This document shows, piece after piece, positions 44,820 through 57,030 of a stretch of 64,000 bases of DNA (the stretch's first letter is position 1; each line of letters begins with the position of its first letter). A program made the translations under genes and the position numbers. Where the stretch lies: NCBI GenBank assembly GCA_026182355.1, contig JAPFBL010000006.1, forward strand, positions 7,468,501 through 7,532,500, given 5' to 3'. The DNA comes from Hermatobates lingyangjiaoensis (taxonomy: Eukaryota > Arthropoda > Insecta > Hemiptera > Hermatobatidae). Below the pieces are notes generated by a model. That model did not search any database. It had not been told where the DNA came from and worked only from the letters and a program-made list of their open reading frames with translations.

Positions 44820-45330
44820 CATCAAAAAATGACAAATCCAAGTGTGTGCTTGTGAATTCGTGTGTGTGTATGTATGTGTGGATGGCTATTGTGGGTGGAT
44901 GGTGGGTATAAATCCTCATGTCTGCGTGCATGCTACAGGTCTCACCGTTTTATGTATCACATTCATATTTTACACCACAACGGGGCTTATAGTGTGTATG
45001 TGTTCTACTATTTCTTGGCAATTGTATTAGGGGAAGGTCATTTATTAGATCAAAGCATTTTTAGAAACAATTTTTTCACCCTGACCTACTAACTTTACAT
45101 TGTTGAATTTGAAAACATCATTATAAACTGGCAGCAGCATTACGTTAAAAACTGTATAGATGTTTTGGACAACCTAAAAAGTCAGTTTTGCAAAAAAATA
45201 TAAAAAAAATGATTTGCGAATGACTTTATATTTTACAATCGTGCAGATGATACCATAAGTTTTACCTCAGTGGCCACAGTAATTTTTTTGAGTCAAGAAT
45301 GTAGATTTGGCCAAATATTCTAACATTTAA
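44820..45330 (+). repeat. Diverged R1-like repeat with (TG)n
   Basis: A TG-rich tract, GGGTGGATGGTGGGTATAAA, a segment equivalent to the R1 centre (TTTCACCCTGACCTACTAAC versus TCTCCTAAACTGCTAAC) and a later CAGCAGCATTACG block suggest an old R1 copy. Confidence 0.4.
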
Positions 45331-46620
45331 TTCTATAAATTATATATTCTAACTATATAACTATATACTGACAAATAATCTTATACAGCAGATCATTGGT
45401 TATGTGACATTAGCTAAATATATCTGGTACATGGCTGTTCCTATTTATTCTTTTATGTAGATAAGCTTTAACATTTTCACATACCTCTAAGAGTTCTAGT
45501 TTATTACCTTCAATAAAAAGGTTTTTAAGATCTACATTTTATGTGTTGGGAAAAGAATAAGAATTTTACAAAAGTATAAGGATTTAATGTCCACCTCTTT
45601 TTTTCTTTATTCATCCCTGACTTGGAAAGCATAGTGTATGGTATGAGCACGAATTCAGTCCCAACATGTGGTTCTTTTCTTAAAATAATGAGATCAGCTT
45701 TACAGCACTGCATATCGTAACTTGACTATTTAGAATATCGAGTAGGTCATCCACAAGAAATCACCAAAATGGAGCGATATCATACCTCCCAGAGGACAGC
45801 GTTAAGAGGATACAATTTCAATCGAGGCAGATTAGAACTAACACTAATTTTGCGTTACATTTTTGTAATCAATTCTATATTTCCTGGTTTAAAACATCTA
45901 TCTGTTAGTTCTAATTCAATGAACCTAAAGAAGTGTTCTTAAGGCTGCTTCATTATCCAAAGCCATCCGATATTCCTATTGCTAAGACTTTTTTTTTGGG
46001 TATGATTTCATTATGATCCTTCGATTCCACAAGCTTTTAAAATTAATCATAAGTCATTTTTTTACATTTTATTATAAAACTGACAATTCTGGAAGTCGAA
46101 AAGAATTAGATTTTTCTAATCAAGTCATATATTATAATATAAGTCATTATTATGAACTGATGGAAGCAATAATTTAAAAAGAAAATTAGATTTTTTTCGG
46201 ATAACCAAACAGGACAGTTTTGAGTAAAATGTAAAGATGTTGACTAATATTGAATCCGAAAATTTGTAAACAAAGTCAAAGCCACACACTTCCACGAAAC
46301 GGAAAGTAATTTTACCAAACGTAATAGAGTCAGTTCAAAAAACTTGTTAACAAAATAAAACTAACTTTTCCTTTATTATGACTAAGAAGATACTAATTTC
46401 TAGCTACTGATGATTCATTAAACTTAAATTTTATCTTACCTTTAATCTCACCTATGATGGCTATTATGTTTTTATAATATTGCAAGGGTAATATTACACT
46501 AAAAGCGACATCTATTAGGACCTATCCGTAATAGCACGTTTTGGTAATTAAATACCTTCATAAGGTTAACATTAGAATTAATAGAATTAGATAAAAAAAA
46601 AATCGGTTAACAAAACAGAT
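45331..46620. other. AT-rich DNA, no gene seen
   Basis: Nothing recognised. Confidence 0.4.
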
Positions 46621-46624
46621 ATAT

Positions 46625-48110
46625 ATATGAGTTTGAAATAATCATTTTGTGCTGCTTATAAAAAACTTTTGATAAGATCTGTTCTAATCCATTGCTTCAT
46701 GACTAATATATAGATGTCTTAATCCAAGAACTATAGAATAAATTACAAAACAATCTAATGCAGTAATAATTAGTGTGAGCACAGGATCTTCTGCAACTGA
46801 AGTCGTGCCCGCTAAAGGCTGTTCTCAGGGATATGTGCTGGAGCCACTATTATGGTGTTAAGCTATGGATACTCTTTACTACCCGATATTCTTTACAATC
46901 AAAATTACAGTATGAAAGGATATGCAGATAATTGATTATAAAAAAAGTAAACTTTTAAATAGCACTGAATTTGAGTTTAAGCGATATGCACTGTGAATCC
47001 TTGAAATAGAGGTAGTGGAGAACTACATAGATTTATTAATATTAAAATTATAGTAATCCGTCTTACCTCGTCTTACCTGCTGCTGAAGCTCTCGGACCGG
47101 TTTCGGGCGTCACCCATCTCCAACAAGAAGTGATCAACAAGAATTACGGAGTCCTACCTTTCTGATTATATAACCTACCTCCTTTCCCAATGCTGCCTAA
47201 ATTTTATTATTTAATTATTTTATCTCTAATTTTATTTTTATATTATTTTTATTTTAGTTATTAATATTTAGTCTATTTCTTTTCGTCATTGTCAAGTCAG
47301 TCAATGACAATGACGAAAATAATAAGAAAACAATTAGACTAAATAATAATAACTAAAATAAAAATAAAATAAAATAAAAAAAAATTATAGTTGACAGACT
47401 TGACTGACTTTACAATGACGAAAAGAAATAGACTAAATATTAATAACTAAAACAAAAGTAATATAAAAATAAAATTAGAGTTAAAATAATTAAATAATAA
47501 AATTTAGGCAGCATTGGGAAAGTAGGTAGGTTATATAATCAGAAAGGTAGGACTCCGTAATTCTTGTTGACCAGTGCTTGTTGAAGATGGGTGACACCCG
47601 AAACCGGTCCGAGAGCTTCAGCAGCAGGGTACGAGGTAAGACGGATTACTATAATTTATATATAAAAATACTAACCTCCGTGGTAATGACGAAATGCATA
47701 CATAGATTTAAATACCAATCTCAAAGAGACAGATCGTTGTTCTCACATTCATTAAAAATAATAACCTAGGAGTCTCAGAGGTACTCACAAACCTTAGTAT
47801 TTTATTAGATAAAAGACTAAACTGGAAGTTAATGTGACAGATTGATTGGATAAGGCACTCATTTTAACAATAATATTAACAAGTCTGATTGTTCTTGATC
47901 TGATTTCAATGTTGTTATAACTGATATAATAGATATGCCAACATTAAAACAAATTAAATTTTTAGATTGATTATCTATAAGTTTAATAATATTTTACCAG
48001 ACTGTTCAATATTGCGTCTACATGATTGGCATATTAAATTCAGGAAAAAAGTATAACATGTTCACTTAGAGTAAAGTTGAGTAAAGGCAACTCCAGCTTT
48101 TTAAATAATG
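46625..48110 (+). pseudogene. Jockey-like LINE, RT fragment split by a foldback
   Basis: KGCSQGYVLEPLLWC (46813-46858, family RGCPQGxVLSPLLWC) and, on the far side of the foldback, ILLDKRLNWK (about 47803-47832, family VxLDxKLNWKxH) are consecutive reverse-transcriptase motifs. The pre-catalytic part around 46650-46800 parallels the 6200-6360 copy (STGSSATEVV versus NNGSATTEIV). The catalytic YADD is decayed to a shifted GYADN-like reading near 46920. The 612-bp foldback at 47045-47657 sits between the motifs. Confidence 0.65.
47045..47657. mobile_element. Foldback element with ~290-bp inverted arms
   Basis: The left arm starts AAATTATAGTAATCCGTCTT and the right arm ends with its exact inverse. 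The arms pair through GAAGCTCTCGGACCGGTTTC, GGAGTCCTACCTTTCTGATT and TTAGGCAGCATTGGGAAAG, with few mismatches, around an A/T-rich centre. The 'CCCGAAACCGGTCCGAG' motif is also found near 25880. No coding frame. It interrupts a LINE, so it inserted later. Confidence 0.85.
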
Positions 48111-48589
48111 TATTGCTTATTTCATATGATTCAAGTCTTTATATTTTTTAATTTTTTGAATTATATTTAATTCATTTAATGTCGTTATGTTTTTAATGAA
48201 TTTATTATCATTATTTTCTGATTAACCTTTTGATGTATTTTGTATTCAGTGCATATCCCCTTCTTCTTATCTCTCTCCTTGTTTGTCATTATTAGTCTGA
48301 GAGTTTGAGAATAAATGCTTGTTAGCCGCCACCTAGCAACCCAGTCGACCATTCTTCTCCTGGTGATAGATGAAAGACGAGTATTATAGTGACTTATATC
48401 AGTTCTTTCTCCATATGCTTCTTTCGAAGAGGTAATCGAAAAAACTAGATATTGATATTACCCAGTAGCATCAAGTACCGCTAATTGCTATTATTAATAA
48501 TAAATTAAAAGCTTGAGTTTCATTGAACTCATGAGTATCGCAAAGATATGAGTCCTATTGTGCTTACGTTTGTCGTTTCTAAAAACAAC

Positions 48590-49090
48590 ATTCAGATTTT
48601 ATGTTCTCTGCTGAACTTTATAACCGCCCTTTGATAATTATTACTCATTTCTACTAGTTTTAGGAGAGATCTTCCACAAATCTTTGACTTTTTAAAGAAG
48701 ATTGTATCGCATTCATATAGCATGTGCTTAAAGGTTTCTGTCTCTTCTAGATTGAATCATCATTATTCATCTGTTGTTAATTTCAACTTGTAAAAGTTGA
48801 GTAAGTGGTTGAATATTCTACATATATTTATAAATACTTCCATTAAAGGTTTAGTTTTCCTTTTAATTTAAGTTGAGTTGGAATAAGATTTTCAGATTGA
48901 ATGAGACCATATTGTTCCAGCCAACTTTCTTCTCATTTCTTTTTCATCCATTCATTAATTATTTTTTTCAAAAAGTTCTTTCATTGTTCTGTAAAAAGTC
49001 TCTGAACACCAGATGATTTGTTTCACTCAAACTTTTGATAGTCAGTCTGCGGCCATTTCCCTCAAATTTTCATTGGTTCAGGTACCTATA
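48590..49090 (-). pseudogene. Jockey-like LINE, C-terminal part
   Basis: On the minus strand INEWMKKK then ESWLEQYGLIQSENLIPTQL (48870-48970, the post-RNase H linker). After a gap, ETFKHMLYECDTIFFKKS (48690-48760; family EETxEHxLYEC) continues in frame as LLKLVEMSNNYQRAVIKFSR to TGA near 48597. The final ~50 codons are intact, so this is the natural C-terminus of the element; upstream parts carry stops. Confidence 0.65.
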
Positions 49091-50600
49091 TGAGAGTTAA
49101 TTTATTTTTAATAATAAATTCTGTTGAAAGATAAGACATTCAAAATCTGTAGTATAGATTAATTGTCTAATAAAATCCATCCTGAGATTTTATTTGGCAC
49201 GTTTTTGAAATATCCTGCATACAAAACATAAGTATTTTTTATATCTTTGATCAAATTAAATTTTATTGAAAGGGCATGATGGATATTTCATTCCTTTTAA
49301 ATTGAAGGAGTAAATAAAATGTGTATTCATTGACAGCAAGTGAAATATATGCTAGAATTCATCTATGACTATTACTTTCACTAACCATAAAACTTAATTA
49401 AGACTATTCATATCTTTGCAAAAAGCTTTTCAAATTTTCTATTTCCACTCGTTAAAACTTTGCTATATTCGGTGAGAGAGTATTTATAAATCTCCCTTTT
49501 TGATAACACTTTAATTTATTAATAGTTTTCCTAGCTAATTGCCTGAGATGTTTTAAGGTTGCATTTTACCGTGGTCTATTCCTTTTATTGAAAATTTCCT
49601 TCATTGTAAACTAAAACCTCTTGATTTAACAGATTTAATCGCAATATCATTTATTTAGTTTCCCATAAGAGTTCTTGTATTAACAATTCTACCAATATTT
49701 ATAGTGAACCTTATAAGCCAGTGAGCAGATATTATAGAGAGGCATAACTCTCTGGCCATTCCAGGAATTATACCTGTAACCTCTGACTTAGGTCTATACC
49801 TTAAGTCCAGTGGATATCCATAGTGGATTTAAGCCTTTCAAATAACATCTGAAGCTCAAACAGGTATTCAATTAAAATATGTAAAGAATGCTTATTTTTT
49901 CACTAATCGATACCTTGTATGTTTTCAATCAGGAGAACAATAGCTCAAAACGAAACTTTTCAGGAGAAAAAGTTGTTTAAACTTTATTTAAAAAATTAGG
50001 CTTTAGCTAATAATACACCTAAATTATAACAGATGATCAAGTGATTAAAAAATCTGTGCATTTAAATTATGATATAATGAAGTATTATGTGACTGTCTTT
50101 ATCAAATATTTTATAATGAAACATACAACAATAAGTTACATGTAAAAATAGCAATTGAAATTTTCTTGAATTAAATAATTATAGTTACTAAACAACAAAT
50201 GTAAAGTTAGAGATAGTGGAATTTAGCAAGAACAATTTAGAACATTTATAAATGAATTTAAAGGAATCTTCAATAATTTTAAATAAGTAGAACAAGGCAC
50301 TGGAAAGCGTCCTCAGAAAAACAATGGCTTATGCCATAAGATCATAAAGCAGATAGATGGTGGTCATTTTACCATCAACTGTAAAGTTCACAATGCACAC
50401 CTATGTCATTTACAGTACATGTTTCTCCTTAATATTAATAAATGCTATCTACATATAATACAGTATCATTTTTAAACAATCGATTCTTGTAAACAAATCA
50501 GTTGAACAGAAACTTTTCGGGCACCTATATGTATATGGTCGCCTAAGTACTACAAAACTGTTAGATAACGACGGATGCATATCACGGATATTAACCTTCT
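49091..50600. other. AT-rich DNA, no gene seen
   Basis: 49730-49860 is slightly less AT-rich (GGCATAACTCTCTGGCCATT ...) and might be a SINE-like fragment. Otherwise nothing. Confidence 0.35.
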
Positions 50601-50609
50601 GATGTTTCT

Positions 50610-50775
50610 AAACACGTGAAATAACAAACAATGATCAAAACACAATAAGAAATGGGAAAACAAGACTAAGATCTTTCAACCACAACAAGCGATCTTCGAC
50701 AAAGTCAAATCCCCAACTGACTCTGTTAGTCTCTCTTAGTCTTTTTTTCCCATTTCATATTCTTGTTTGATATAT
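50610..50775 (-). repeat. P1 repeat end
   Basis: CACGTGAAATAACAAACAAT, GATCAAAACACAATAAGAAA, AGACTAAGATCTTTCAACC and a partial inverted arm near 50730-50765. Confidence 0.7.
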
Positions 50776-50807
50776 ATATTGATAAAAGTATCGACCGTGG
50801 AATAGAA

Positions 50808-51267
50808 ACAAAACTATAGTTTATCGGGACTCGGTCAGTTCTTCAGGTTTAAATTAAACTCTCATTGCCAACGTTTCGGTCGTTATATAAAACCTTTTTC
50901 ATAGGCAGAAGTATAAATTTTGAAACAGAAAAACTAAGTATTACTTTACAAATTATTTTACAAAGAAAAATAGTATGTGCATTTTAACAACAAGTGTAGT
51001 CTGAATGAACACGTGACACTGAACTGTTCAGTGAAAGTCACGTCAAAGTTCAGTGTCACGTGTTCATTCAGACTACAGTTGTTGTTAAAATCCACAGACT
51101 CTTTTTCTTTGTAAAATAATTTGAAATGTAATACTTAGTTTTTCTGTTTCAAAATTTATACTTCTGTCTATGAAAAAGGTTTTAAATAAAGACCGAAACG
51201 TTAGCAATGAGAGTTTAAATTTAAATCTGAAGAACTGACCGAGTCCCGATAAATTTTAGTTTTGTAT
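50808..51267. mobile_element. Foldback element with ~215-bp inverted arms (family P4)
   Basis: The left arm begins AACAAAACTATAGTTTATCG and the right arm ends CGATAAATTTTAGTTTTGT. Both contain CGGGACTCGGTCAGTTCTTC and the 'CGTTTCGGTC' block (or inverses), and meet at GAACACGTGACACTGAAC / GTTCAGTGTCACGTGTTC around 51010-51065. The CTTCAG...CGTTTCGGTC wording is typical of Penelope-like ends. Confidence 0.85.
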
Positions 51268-51299
51268 ATATATATATATATAATTATATATATAAACAA

Positions 51300-51440
51300 A
51301 CTATATTCCCTAAAAGAACACACAGAAATGAAACAGGAACTCACTACTATATTTCTATGGTCTTGTCATTGGAAGATAGATGTGAATCGCTCCGAAGACT
51401 GGTAACGACTCCAGTCGTTTTATATATATATATAAAGTCA
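51300..51440 (-). repeat. P3/P4-like element end with (TA)n
   Basis: CTAAAAGAACACACAGAAAT, GAATCGCTCCGAAGACTGG, ACGACTCCAGTCGTTTTATA followed by a short TA run; similar design to the 19975 and 21230 ends. Confidence 0.5.
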
Positions 51441-51870
51441 AACTAAAATAATTTAGCTATATAAAACTAACTATATAGTTAATGTAAAACTCAAAACACA
51501 AGTAGAAATAAAAACCCTAATATTTCTTTATCAATTTGGCACCGCACAGTATTCCGTAGATTTGCATTTTATAAGTAGAGCCTTCTTAAACAGCGAACTA
51601 ATAAAGCCCGTAGTTTCAGTCATTGACCATGCAGTCACAAACCAAGCAAACTAATCTTGACCTGGGCTAATGTTCAATGACGGAATCAAGGCCGACCAAG
51701 CGCTGTCAACTCTGCCCTAGTGCACACACCACCCGTAGTTTACACTGTTAGTCATTCTTTAAATTATAATCCCATTTTTATGCATGGCATATTATGCATG
51801 AAAACTGTAATCATATCTATTTATGATCACTAATCATGATAATTGTATTAACGTTAATGCAATTTTCTGT
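51441..51870. other. No gene assigned
   Basis: 51600-51740 is less AT-rich; no frame or element recognised. The rest is AT-rich. Confidence 0.3.
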
Positions 51871-52158
51871 TCAAATATCTGAAGTGTACATTTCAGTTTG
51901 AAAAGGAAACATCATAAGGGGAAATATGAAAACTGGTAACTGAAGCGTCAAAGCCATGTTATGGAAAGGTTCAGCAATGGGATGACCAATAGAGGTGCAA
52001 ATGACTTGCAAAGGCTGAGGATGCGCTAATACCGGGCTGGGGTTAGTGAAAGTGGCGAATACTCGGCGTACCCTGGTCACTCGCGTGCCATCATTTCCAC
52101 TAGTGAGATGAAAGTCGATAGGGCGGCTAACGACACCATTAGATGGATTAGACACCAT
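51871..52158 (-). CDS. Candidate coding sequence, 95 codons, unidentified
   Basis: An ATG at 52156-52158 opens 95 codons to TGA at 51871. The block is far less AT-rich than its surroundings and protein-like (RPIDFHLTSGNDGTRVTR, then HPQPLQVICTSIGHPIAEPF). A hydrophobic stretch (LQLPVFIFPLMMF) lies near the end. Just upstream on the same strand is a very good acceptor (TTTTTTCTCTGTCTGCAG, 52253-52270) and an ATGG|GTGAGT donor near 52210, so splicing could change the frame used; a 47-bp intron there would shift it. The opposite strand is also open here. Which strand codes, if any, is unresolved. Confidence 0.3.
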   Translation of the reverse strand: MVSNPSNGVVSRPIDFHLTSGNDGTRVTRVRRVFATFTNPSPVLAHPQPLQVICTSIGHPIAEPFHNMALTLQLPVFIFPLMMFPFQTEMYTSDI

Positions 52159-52794
52159 GCTCCTAAACCTCTCCAACGCTTCAACAGTCCTTATAGCTCT
52201 TACACTCACCCATCTCGCTTGTTAACATTTTTAACTTAAGCTTACAACTGCAGACAGAGAAAAAATCATTTCTATATCATGACGGATTCATGTTTATTTA
52301 TTTTGGGTGAGTATTTGATAAAGTGTGAGTGTATGCACGTAGGCAGGGTGTTTGCTAAAAGTTTATGGTCATACTATATGTCTCAGTGCTTAGTTGACTA
52401 TTTATAGAATTAATAATTAACTTGCGCATAACTACAAGATTTTTTTCACTTATTTTGTAAAAACGTTTGATGTTCTATACACTCTTATAACTTTATAATC
52501 ATCACTTTACTTATAATTTGAATAAGCGTATATAAAACTCAATGATTATTTAACTTGATCAAGCCTACTAATTCATAAATCCATCTGACCCGGCAGGTTG
52601 TAAGTAATGTTGGATTTGTACTTGTTAGTAATCTAATCACTTACACCTTCAAGAACAACTACAAACATACTACAACGTACTCTTCCCATGTTTCGATATT
52701 ACCCAAAAAAGAATAGAATTTTGTACTAATCAAACCACTAAATGTTTGCCAAATGTCATAAAGCATAAATGTCATAATCTATAAATGTCTCCAT

Positions 52795-53095
52795 GGACCT
52801 ATATTTTTATTATTATTATTATTGTTGTTTGAGGGTGACTATAGTACTGCGTCGTTTAAAAAAAAAAATTGTACTTCCCCTCTTCTGTACTAAAGTACCT
52901 CAGCAGTTAGCTTCAACGCATCCAAGAAGCTCAGCACTTTTGGTGGTTCTAGCAGTAAAAGTTTTTCTATGGTTTTATTGAGTGTCCCGAAGCACCTACC
53001 TCTGTGGAGCAAAGTTGTCTTACAGTCAGTCAGCAGGTGCAACTGTGTTTCTTCCTCTTCTTAGCAGAATCTGCATAAACCATCATTGATAATGA
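52795..53095 (-). pseudogene. LINE 3' end with (TAA)n tail (I/Jockey-like)
   Basis: Minus-strand frame INDGLCRFC, stop, EEEETQLHLLTDC is the zinc-knuckle-like CxxC...H...C tail of RNase H-bearing LINEs, followed by IEKLLLLEPPKVLSFLDALK and a stop near 52900. The element ends in CAACAATAATAATAATAATA at about 52805-52825, the TAA-type tail of I-clade elements. Nearly the same sequence recurs at 59885. Confidence 0.75.
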
Positions 53096-53930
53096 CGGAC
53101 TTATATATGTTATCTTTTAAATGTTTTAGTTCAGAGAATATAATATGATATGTATTGCACCATACTAATAGACCAATTTGCTTTTTAGTAAATTATTTGT
53201 GTGTCTAGGAAGTGAGTTTATGCATCTGAACTGTTATAATGTTTTGCAAAGTTTTTTATTAAAGCATTAAAAACTGCGATGAATGTGTAATTAATAAAAT
53301 GACACCAAAAAAATGTGTATTTGGACAAAAAACATATTCGTATTTGGATTATATTTTTGGCAAAGCAATTGTTATTACAGACAGTAATTATCAAAATATT
53401 TTATGAACGGAGTTCAAAATGAGGCAAGAACATACTGATAGTTCATTTATATTTAAATTCTAATATTAAAATTAGATTTGACCAAATTAAAACAAATATA
53501 TTTATTTTTTTTTATTCTAAAATTGACTTTAACAGAGTAAGATTGCTTTATATATGGAGTAGTTTATGACTAAACATTTTTTTCAAATTGATCGACTTTG
53601 AAACAAAAAGTATAGAACCATTTTTCCAGTTTATTGTATTTAATTTTTTTTTTATAAAACATTTATTAGTTGTGTAATAAGTCTCTATGTGTTATTTACT
53701 CCTTTTTAAAAGTTATAGAAATAATCTCAACACAAAGTAGTTTTATTATCAAAACAACATGTTTCTATTATAGTGCAATACATTTCACTATCTTAGATTT
53801 TGGTGTTATCAAACAATTTCCGCCAAACTTTTTAGCTGTTTATGTCATACTGCTTACTCAGGCAAATCCGAAATACAAAACAACAATATTTCGGTGGTTT
53901 CTGACTTGTTAGTAGAGATGGTCAAAGTGT
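53096..53930. other. AT-rich DNA, no gene seen
   Basis: Nothing recognised. Confidence 0.4.
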
Positions 53931-53934
53931 GAGG

Positions 53935-54085
53935 TTCATTCCTCTTCTGCCATCTCACTATCGTAAGATTGTCCTGAAGAAGAGCACAACGCTTTCGAAA
54001 CGGCCTTGTCAGTGTCGATAGTTTTTACTTTACTACAAATAAAGATATCGCTGCGGTGCACACGAGCCTGATGAGACTCACTTTA
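53935..54085 (+). repeat. Retroelement end (Penelope-like wording)
   Basis: TTGTCCTGAAGAAGAGCACA, CGCTTTCGAAACGGCCTTG and AAAGATATCGCTGCGGTGC form the 'CCTGAAGAAG...TCGAAACG' pattern usual at 3' ends of such elements. Confidence 0.4.
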
Positions 54086-55410
54086 AAGTAAATAGAATTT
54101 TAGTTGTATATTTTGACTTTCCCAATATAGAATTTTAAAACTTCAACAAGCCTCTTTGCTCAAGTTCAATGTACGATTTGTTTGCCGTTAAGACTAACTT
54201 GTAGTTGATGATAGTCAGTACTATTACTATAATACCGTTGAATATGTTTTCAAATAAATTTATAATGAAAATATAAAATAAAAACTATGTTTGAACTCCT
54301 ATTCATATTGATATTTTAATAGGCATCAAACAAACAGAAAGTAAAACAATTTAGATGATTCATTTCTGTTCATTTCTTGAATGTTGTAAGTCAGAGGAGT
54401 AAAAACGTTGAAATAGTATATGAGTTTCGTCTTTATGCTAATTTGCAAGGTTGAAATAGCAATAATAATTTAGGCGTAAAGAAAACAAACTGATTAATAA
54501 TGAAACAATTACGTTCATTAGGATGTTTTCTTTAACTGGAACAACTTCCTGCCTGCAAGTTGTAAGATTCCACGCAATGTCAGTTGATCCACCATAGGGT
54601 AATCAGTTAATGGATTCCATTTAACAATTAATGAGCCTTTATCAGTTGATTGCTGAGGGAAGTACTTAAGTTAAATGGTTGGCGTGAGGCTCGACTGGTT
54701 GTGTTCAAGTCTCTGCGATCATTTCACGTGACAGACTCTCGCCTGTTTTAACTGGCACCCCACTCTCTACCCACCATTCCAGTACACAAATATCTTCCAA
54801 CCATTAATAAATTCAATAAAACTCCATTTTACAAATTTATCCTATATAATTTGAAATAATGATTAGTTATGTGACACTCAGTCAGCGACCTAATTGGGTT
54901 TTCTTTAGTACCTGTCGAGGAAGAAAACTATTGGCGTTACATCGTTCATAAGAAACAACCAAGGAACCAAGACTTGTTCCATAACTCTTACGAAAATTTT
55001 TTCTATCTTTGACAATCGCACGTCATCCAACAATTACAATCCGTCTATTTTTTCATAAATACTTTTTTGTTCAAATCAGTATCTTAGCTTATCCAATAGT
55101 TGGCAGGGGTTATCGGGGAAATCCAATGATTTCCCCGATAATTCGTTTTGAAGTTTTCGTCCACTCTGAAGAAATTATAGCATCCAGTATTCCACGCTCC
55201 AGTAACTCTTATCTGCTTCCTTATCATTTTAGGAGTCGTGCTAAATTAGTGTGATGTTACTTTTGATATCTGAATTACTTTGTATATATTTCTTGATATA
55301 ACATTACACTATAAGATAAATTTACGAAATTTAACTAAATGTTAAGATGAGTTTCACATTGATATTCAGACTCAAAACCTTTTGTTTTCTACCAGTTATA
55401 TACTTAGTAT
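54086..55410. other. No gene assigned
   Basis: 54540-54800 is less AT-rich without a recognisable frame. A perfect hairpin CGGGGAAATC/GATTTCCCCG lies at 55114-55138. Otherwise nothing. Confidence 0.35.
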
Positions 55411-55414
55411 ATAA

Positions 55415-55640
55415 GTTATTAACCGGACATTGTTCTCTTGCTTGCTTCATATGTCGCAAGATGTACGACATATACCTCTCAAGTTTTCTACGTTTGACTT
55501 TATATGAATAATGCAGGCACTGTGTCGAGGCTTTGATGAGCCTTTGAAACTTTTGATTATTTGAAACAAGTTCGCAACGAAAGTAGACTGTTGAGCAGGT
55601 AGACCTCAAAATATATATATATATATATATATATACAGTC
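55415..55640 (+). pseudogene. LINE C-terminal fragment, then (TA)n
   Basis: LTGHCSLACFICRKMYD starts at about 55417 (family LTGHCxLNxHLxKxG), with CRHCVEALMSL (family CRxCxEExExxxH) near 55519. Stops intervene. Ends at a TA run at 55612-55635. Same LINE class as 6130 and 48590. Confidence 0.5.
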
Positions 55641-56149
55641 AAGTCCTTTGGTTAGGAATTGCGATCGTCTGGAATAAGTTCAGTTATATTGAAAAATGAA
55701 AATACCCTTTCAAAAGCGTACTAAATATCATTATTTGACTAGTCAAGGACAAATGTCACAGAAAAACAGCCACGTTTGTAATGCTGTAAAAAAATGTATC
55801 ACCAAGATACATAACAATAAACTGCACATACATACACTTAGTGGTTGCCATGGCAAAAATTTATGAATTGCAGTTTCTACCTTTGAGCACCCTTCTAATT
55901 CACCACATCTAACCATACATGACATTTTCCTAGGCTAAATTTAGTTTTTTGAAACATACAAGTAGTAGCAGTAAGGGTGGAAGTAAATAACTGAGATCAA
56001 TGTACAGGCTTACAAGGAGACTGTGTTGATGTATACAATTATACTGGAACAAAAAAGTTGTTATTTATTACAAAAATCAGTACATTTTGGAGTGATAGTA
56101 AATTATACTTGTTCCATATTTTTGAACCTTCATTTTATTCAAAATAAAA
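55641..56149. other. AT-rich DNA, no gene seen
   Basis: Nothing recognised. Confidence 0.4.
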
Positions 56150-57030
56150 TTAGATATTTACTTGTCTAGGGGTTTTTCCCATCCAAAGTACGAGGAGGTT
56201 GAATATTTTTAAGGGTCTCGTGAATAGAATCAGTAATGTTCTGAACCTGTGTCTTTTTCTGACCGTGTAGTAACCTCTCATAGGTAGGACATTTGACTTA
56301 GTGTCCACCAAAACATCGCCCAGTTTATAACGACAGGTTTGGTTTTGAGAAAATTTACCCAAAACGCCATTCAAATCCATGAGAACCGGATAGTGATCTG
56401 AAGAGAGACCCTGCATCGTTTCTAGGATCAGCAGCCCGAACACTTGAGTTGTCTAAATTGACCATGCTAGTTACTCTTGCTGTTACGTACATGGAAACTG
56501 AAGGAGAGTAGGTGTTTAGGCTAAGGCTATCACATGCCCTTAATAGGTCCCGACTCATCTGATTACCATTAGTAATGTAATGGTAATCAGACCATGTTCC
56601 ACATCGTGTGTTGACTATTAAGCATGGACGTCCTCAAGAACATTTTTTTAATCTATTCTGAGGTATAATAATGTTTTTTGTGTTTTACACCGACACAAAA
56701 CACAGTGTCTTCCCACTGTACGGATCTGTATAGTGGTTTTTCCAACTAGGAAGTGTTATATTCAACTTGCCGGAAGTGTTGTATATTGCATCCTCGAACT
56801 AACAGCTAGTAGTTTCCTACAAAACTCTTCTCTGCCTTTCAAGGATTACCATTTCTGTCTGATGTGTTGATTCTATACTAGGCAGATTACATGTTGTGGT
56901 TCTATATGAGGATCACTAAGGAGCATTACATTGGAAGAATGACAATAAATGAACTCCAAAAGCTCGTTCATCTTATCACGAATTTTAAATTAAGACTTAT
57001 TTAATATTCTATTATTCTCGTACATGATAG
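56150..57030 (-). pseudogene. LINE endonuclease domain remnant (Jockey-like)
   Basis: Minus-strand blocks follow the order of an APE-type endonuclease: IRDKMNELLEFIYCHSS then VMLLSDPHI (about 56900-56985; family NELxxFLxxHxIDIMLxSETHL), NGNQMSRDLLRACDSLSLNT (about 56500-56560; family NxxGxxLLxAC) and the catalytic GLSSDHYPVLMDLNGVLG (about 56360-56410; the SDHxPV motif). Several frameshifts separate them, and in the first motif the catalytic Glu of SETH is changed to Asp. Non-functional. Confidence 0.7.

Noticed and set aside
55743..55925. Minus-strand 60-codon frame with Cys
   Set aside because: No promoter, splice site or recognisable pattern; its length is within chance for the local composition.
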